Of a DNA stretch of 64,000 nt, positions 59,823-64,000 are shown one piece after another. Each line of letters starts with the position of its first letter. The stretch's first letter is position 1. Under the pieces are notes generated by a model that was given only the letters and a program-made list of their open reading frames with translations, ran no database searches and was not told where the DNA came from. The position numbers and the translations under genes were made by a program. The stretch comes from Amoebophrya sp. A120 (taxonomy: Eukaryota; Sar; Dinophyceae; Syndiniales; Amoebophryaceae): assembly GCA_905178155.1 (NCBI GenBank), contig CAJINV010000003.1, positions 3,503,600 through 3,567,599 on the forward strand. Reading direction: 5' to 3'.

Positions 59823-62618
59823 TCATTCTCCAACTTGCTGCTCGAGGTCTTTGCTCCAGTCGAAGCTGGTAAATAGCTTGTTGATCCGCCTGACCTCTCC
59901 TTCGTAATCCTCCGCCGAGGAATACGCTTTGTGGGTGAGGAAGTCCAAGTCGAGACAACCACAGAAGATGTGTTTGATGAAGTCCCGGGGCAACGGATGG
60001 TCGACGGGATGCAGATACCCCTTCATCAGGCCGAAGTCGACGAACACGTAGGGAAAACGCTTCGCGATCTTGTCGCGAATACTGTTCGACGAGTGCGGTG
60101 GGATTTCGATCAGGTTTTTGTGCACGCGATCGAACTCGTCGCTGGCGCCGGCGTTTTCCTTGAAGGCCTCGCGGAAGTAGATCTGCAGCTCGGTGAGAAA
60201 CTCCTTTTCCACCGGGAAACACCGCACCACGCAGTGCCTTCCCGCGCCGAGGTGCTGCTGATCCGGCGTGGGCACCTGCTGCACGTCCTCCCAAAAAATG
60301 CAGGCCTTTTGAAACTTTTCGTCGAAGAACTTCACGAGGGACTTCTGGTAGTTTCGGATTTCCTTAAAAGTGTCTTCGTCCATGTCGTTCACAGAAATAG
60401 TGTCCACGTGATCCCAGGGCACGATGATGATTTCCTGCTCCAGAAACGCCACTTGAGAGTTCTCCACCGCGACATAGCAGAGATCCGACTCGGAAATAAT
60501 GTTAATGTTTCTCACCTTGGTACCCTGCTCAGAGTCGTCGTCGTAGAACTCATTTGCCGTTGATTCGGATCGGTAGGAAAACTTGGCGGACTCGAAACAG
60601 TGCGGACAGCGCTTCAAATTCACCAATTTCTCCTTAGTGACCAGCGCGTTGTTGTTATTCATCTCTTTTTCCTTCGGCGGTGGCTGCCCGCGCTTGCGCT
60701 TCTTCTCCACAAAGTTGTCATTGAAGGAGCCGTCTTCCTCGTAGGTGTCATCTGTCACGTCCATGAAATTACGCCCGCGCTTGCGGATGTGATCCACAAA
60801 CAGCTTCTCGTGGTCGTCGCCGCCAAGCTTCGCGTGCCGCTGCATCTCCTCGATAGTCAGTGGCTCCGCGCCTTTGCCGCTCTTGCTACTGTCGCCTCCC
60901 TTCTGCTTGCCTTTCTTCCCTTTGCTATTCTTGCTGAGGCCCTTGTCCGCCGGTTCCTCGTTCAGCAGCGGCGGCTTGTCCTGCAGCATCGCGGTGAGAC
61001 GGTCGTAGGTCTTCGTGTCACCGCTCATCATTGCCTGGAGCGCTCGTGCCTGGAGCTGATTGCGGTCCAGAGACTTTTCTTCCTCGTCTTGCTTCATCTT
61101 TGCAGCTTTGGCGTGGTCTTCTTCCTCCTCGGCTCTACTAGCTGCGTTGTCAGCGCGACCACCCCTCTCGCGACCGCGTCCTCTGCGAGAGTCTTCGCGT
61201 CGACCTCCTCCTCGTCGCTGGTCGTGCCTCGATGATCCGGATGCACCGTACTTTTTCCGCAACGCACCGAAATCATCCTCCTCCGCGCCGTCGTCGCCGG
61301 GTGGACCTCCTCCTCGCCGCCGATCGTCATAGTACGACCGTGCTCCACCTCTTCGCGATCGCGAATCTCGTCGGCGTCGAGAGTCGCGTCGCCCGCGGTC
61401 GTCTCTGCGCGAAGAATTGTTGTGGTAAGACCGGTTGTTCTCGTCGACCTCGCCTTTGCCGCTAGTACTATAACCGCCCTTCCTCTCGCCCTTCTTTCCA
61501 CCTTTATTTTTCCCTGGAATATCGTCCTCATCCCCACCCCCTATCAGACCCTCCAGCGACATGCCGTGATCGAGCTTATTTTTTCCGCGATTCTGGCCTC
61601 CCTTCGTGGTCCCGTCTTCGATCGGATTTCCGTGTTCGTCGTTGATCTGCCCGGTGGGTCTGCCCTTAAACTGTGGTCGTTTCTTCTTCTGACTTCCCCA
61701 TTCGTACATAGACAAGTCCTCGTTATGATCGATCTGTTCGTCGGGGTCCTCTTCCGCTCCTGCGGCCTGCTCCGCCGCGCCACCACCTCCCTTGCCGCCC
61801 TTGTTACCGCTTCTCTTTACCGGTAACGCATTCTTGAACGCCTCCGGATCCTGCTGTTCCTCGCGCTCACGCTGCCGCGCCCGCTTTTCCCAGGCCCGGC
61901 CCCCGTCCCCGATGCGGAGATGCGCGGGCAGGTCCCAGCCACCACCACTGTGCACGTCCTTGGCGAGCTGCGCGGCGGCAAGCTGGGGGTCGTAGGCCGC
62001 GGGGTTCAACTCTCGCTCGTGGGCCACGCCGGTGTCCAGATCCACTTTTCGCGCCGTGGGATCTTGTTCCTCTTTCTGTTCCCTGCGCTCGCGTTTTTTG
62101 CGGTCTGCGCGGCTCTCCAAGTCGGTTATTTGCGCACCAAACGCAGAAAGCAGGTCTAAGGGACCGTGCTGGTTAGTACTGCCGGCAGCGGCGGCTTCTT
62201 TCGCGGTTGCGTCGCCGCCGGCGGTCGCTGGTGGGTTTGAAGAAGATGAAGGTTTATTTTTCGGGGACTCGGCTCGAGCGGGGGAAGAAGACGAAGAGCC
62301 TGCCGCTTTAGAAGATTTGCGTTCCTTTCCAATTACGGGCGGTTTATTTCTCACATCAGTGCCGAGCTCAAGTTCGTCCTCCGGGAGAACAGGGGCCTTC
62401 ATGAAGTCGTCTTCATCATCCTCGTCTGATCGAGCTCGGCCTGCTCGCACAGATGGTTCCTGAACCGCATCCTCGTCTGATGATTCGCCGTCGGAGGAGG
62501 AGGAAGCGGCCCGTCGCTTCTTGTGTTTCTTTTTCTCCTTTTTGGCTTTCTTCTTTTCCTTCTTGTCCTTCTTTGCCTTTCCAGTGGAGGAAGCGCCAAA
62601 CTTGATACCGCGAAACAT
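59823..62618 (-). CDS. CWF19L2: CWF19L2-type spliceosome/lariat-associated protein
   Basis: A 931-codon frame with an ATG at 62618 and a TGA at 59823. The N-terminus is a Lys-rich helix (KKDKKEKKKAKKEKKKHKK). A long charged region includes an Arg/Asp/Ser-rich RS-like stretch at about residues 400-440 (RRDSRRRRDSRSRRGG). The CwfJ C-terminal domains 1 and 2 follow from about residue 670. Block 1 has CPHCFESAKF, IIVPWDHVDTISVNDMD and CIFWEDVQQ; block 2 has HCVVRCFPVEKEF, HKNLIEIPPH and VFVDFGLMKGYLHPVD, ending at FTSFDWSKDL. These are the signatures of Cwf19/CWF19L2, which associates with the late spliceosome and is linked to lariat-intron debranching. Length is comparable to human CWF19L2 (894). 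It is nuclear by expectation. A single exon, unlike several neighbours. Confidence 0.93.
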   Translation of the reverse strand: MFRGIKFGASSTGKAKKDKKEKKKAKKEKKKHKKRRAASSSSDGESSDEDAVQEPSVRAGRARSDEDDEDDFMKAPVLPEDELELGTDVRNKPPVIGKERKSSKAAGSSSSSPARAESPKNKPSSSSNPPATAGGDATAKEAAAAGSTNQHGPLDLLSAFGAQITDLESRADRKKRERREQKEEQDPTARKVDLDTGVAHERELNPAAYDPQLAAAQLAKDVHSGGGWDLPAHLRIGDGGRAWEKRARQREREEQQDPEAFKNALPVKRSGNKGGKGGGGAAEQAAGAEEDPDEQIDHNEDLSMYEWGSQKKKRPQFKGRPTGQINDEHGNPIEDGTTKGGQNRGKNKLDHGMSLEGLIGGGDEDDIPGKNKGGKKGERKGGYSTSGKGEVDENNRSYHNNSSRRDDRGRRDSRRRRDSRSRRGGARSYYDDRRRGGGPPGDDGAEEDDFGALRKKYGASGSSRHDQRRGGGRREDSRRGRGRERGGRADNAASRAEEEEDHAKAAKMKQDEEEKSLDRNQLQARALQAMMSGDTKTYDRLTAMLQDKPPLLNEEPADKGLSKNSKGKKGKQKGGDSSKSGKGAEPLTIEEMQRHAKLGGDDHEKLFVDHIRKRGRNFMDVTDDTYEEDGSFNDNFVEKKRKRGQPPPKEKEMNNNNALVTKEKLVNLKRCPHCFESAKFSYRSESTANEFYDDDSEQGTKVRNINIISESDLCYVAVENSQVAFLEQEIIIVPWDHVDTISVNDMDEDTFKEIRNYQKSLVKFFDEKFQKACIFWEDVQQVPTPDQQHLGAGRHCVVRCFPVEKEFLTELQIYFREAFKENAGASDEFDRVHKNLIEIPPHSSNSIRDKIAKRFPYVFVDFGLMKGYLHPVDHPLPRDFIKHIFCGCLDLDFLTHKAYSSAEDYEGEVRRINKLFTSFDWSKDLEQQVGE

Positions 62619-63260
62619 GACTTTGCTTTGACAGGAATATTTTTATCGAGTTCTCCCCTCCGGAGCAAGCCCTTTAATAAATTTTCGCGACTAAGTATCA
62701 ACTTACATGAAAGCTGACAGCTATGTATCGGTATACTTCCTCCATTTAAGGGTACTTACGCCTGAAAAACAGGGAAAAACACAGCAGCACTAAGCTATCC
62801 ACATCGTTATTCATCACAGCATAACGTGAGGGCGTAGGACGAAGACCTGTAAAAATTGAAATCAACGAGTCGCGTCGTGGAGATTTCGATTTGTAAAATC
62901 CTATCAAAAACAAATGCGAGCGTATAAGGCATCGGAACCAAGAGACCAGATCTGTGAAAAGAAACGGATCTCCCTTTTCATGTTGATCTCCCAAGATCCG
63001 ATGTGCCAATTTCGATAACGGATGGTAGATCCGATGCAGCGAGAGCACTCCGATGGCAGATCCGATGCAAAATGAACACTCTTCTGTGCAGCCACCACAG
63101 CAGCTTTGCAACGTATTCTTGAAGATCTTGTTGCGAAGTAGGTAAGTATCTCGATTTTGGCGGATCGGTATTAAAATTACGGCTAGACGTGAACTATGTC
63201 GATGTCGCTGCGTGCGTGGGCGTTGTTGGGCGTTGCACACGTTGCACGCCCTCCGATTTA
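62619..63260. other. Gap with a short repeated AGATCCGATG motif
   Basis: About 640 bases between the CWF19-type gene and the hydrolase. The decamer AGATCCGATG occurs three times (about 62994, 63025 and 63056), spaced 31 bases each, a short tandem arrangement with diverged remainder. A 164-codon minus frame (63240-62746) covers this region but reads as compositional noise. Nothing else seen. Confidence 0.45.
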
Positions 63261-64000
63261 TTAGTCATTCAGGAAACCCTGGACATATTCCCAGTATTTT
63301 AATCCGCCTTTATGGTATGTGTCGTTGTGCATTCCTTCCGGAAAACTTGCAAAGGTGGTGGGGCAAGGGCAGGCGTCGCATAACTTCCGTGAGTGTTCGG
63401 GAGGCACCAATTCGTCTTTCTCGCCAACTAAAAACAAAACCTGAGGGAGTTTGCGGAAAATGATTCCGAACATCAGCGACAATAGCTGTATCTTATACAA
63501 CACAGTACAAGATTTTTTTATACGCCCTGCGGCAAGGTCTGCCAAAATGAAAGTGCATTTGATAATTCCTGAAAGTACCTTCGTCGTTGTCTTGCTGAAA
63601 GTCTTCATTTGCGCCATGGAGTCCCAGTTTATGCGGAGGAAGAAGGCCTTTATTGGTTTCAGGTAAGCCAGAAACGGAAACAACTTGTCCGCTAGGTCGC
63701 TTATACCTATTTGGAGGGCATACGCACAGGGATGGAGATCACAAGCACTAAATCTCAAGCTTCTTCTTCAGCATATCCTTCCTCAAGAACTAACACTCCT
63801 GAAACAGCAGCAAACTACAAACAACAAGACAAAATAATGCATCATTATCATTTTCACTACTTGTGAAGGTGTTCTCCAGCATGATGCCCTTTATTCTGGG
63901 GTATTTCGCTCGAACCTCGGGTGTGAAGTCCTCTATGGCTTTGACGAGTGAAACAGCGACGGCGCCGCCGAGAGAACGGCCGAAAATGAAAGTCTCTTCG
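63261..64000 (-). CDS. BEM46/ABHD13-type alpha/beta hydrolase, 5' end cut by the window
   Basis: Three exons are visible: 64000 (edge)-63862, 63706-63579 and 63440-63261 (TAA). Introns GTAGTGAAAA ... CCAAATAG (phase 1) and GTACTTTCAG ... CCCTCAG (phase 0) give a continuous frame. The nucleophile elbow reads FIFGRSLGGAVAV (G-x-S-x-G with Ser in the centre). LENTFTSISDLADKLFP and INWDSM follow, then VLFLVGEKDELVPPEHSRKL with the catalytic Asp, and FPEGMHNDTYHKGG with the catalytic His. This wording matches the BEM46/ABHD13 family of membrane-tethered serine hydrolases whose substrates are unsettled. The N-terminal third, including any membrane anchor and oxyanion segment, lies beyond base 64000. 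Confidence 0.9.

Noticed and set aside
62746-63240. 164-codon minus-strand ORF before the hydrolase
   Set aside because: It spans the short AGATCCGATG repeats, has no motif, and the adjoining hydrolase exons are fully accounted for without it.

Overview
This window looks like nuclear DNA from a gene-dense alveolate of the dinoflagellate lineage, most probably a syndinian parasite of the Amoebophrya type. That assignment is an inference, not a database match. The reasons are these: every gene I can support lies on the minus strand (18 or 19 genes over 64 kb, a strictly unidirectional array); intergenic gaps are mostly 0.5-2 kb; overall composition is close to balanced, with one very GC-rich island; canonical short GT-AG introns (75-430 nt) coexist with introns that have no GT-AG ends and are bounded by direct repeats and filled by terminal-inverted-repeat elements (introner-like). 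Proteins carry long low-complexity Ser/Gly/Arg/Gln stretches around small recognisable domains.

Layout, in window coordinates (transcription runs right to left). 97-5448: giant low-complexity protein. 5850-9049: secretory-pathway SAM-dependent methyltransferase whose last intron is a 215-nt inverted-repeat element. 9742-17958: a multi-pass RING-H2 E3 ubiquitin ligase, interrupted by a 2.57-kb intron made of two different TIR elements separated and flanked by three copies of the same 39-46 bp exon-derived sequence, plus an upstream spliced ORF that may be its 5' part. 18532-19410: Trp-rich hypothetical. 20022-22712: M3 oligopeptidase with a Cys-rich N-terminal extension, in two exons. 23698-24174: small hypothetical. 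24390-27059: SAM-domain membrane protein. 27707-28895: Nopp140/SRP40-type nucleolar protein in two exons. 29571-31727: CCR4/nocturnin-type exonuclease-endonuclease-phosphatase protein. 32367-33725: METTL21/FAM86-type protein methyltransferase. 34745-36460: low-complexity hypothetical. 36850-38560: GC-rich island. 38662-40332: Gly/Ala-rich hydrophobic protein. 41109-42977: four-exon PX-domain protein. 44272-50457: 2061-residue divergent protein kinase. 52573-55573: multi-pass membrane protein. 56917-58740: five-exon, predicted dual-acylated protein with a duplicated domain. 59823-62618: CWF19L2-type splicing/debranching factor. 63261-64000: BEM46/ABHD13-type hydrolase, cut by the window edge.

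The genes do not form one pathway. They are housekeeping and signalling functions (RNA processing, nucleolus, proteolysis, ubiquitin, methylation, lipid binding, kinase signalling) arranged head to tail. The most unusual material is non-coding: at least five distinct inverted-repeat structures (5926-6119, 11344-12609, 12674-13858, 52728-52776, 58939-59159), three of them inside introns and one as a perfect palindrome inside or near coding sequence. Exon structures given here were worked out by hand from reading-frame continuity and splice motifs and have no transcript support.
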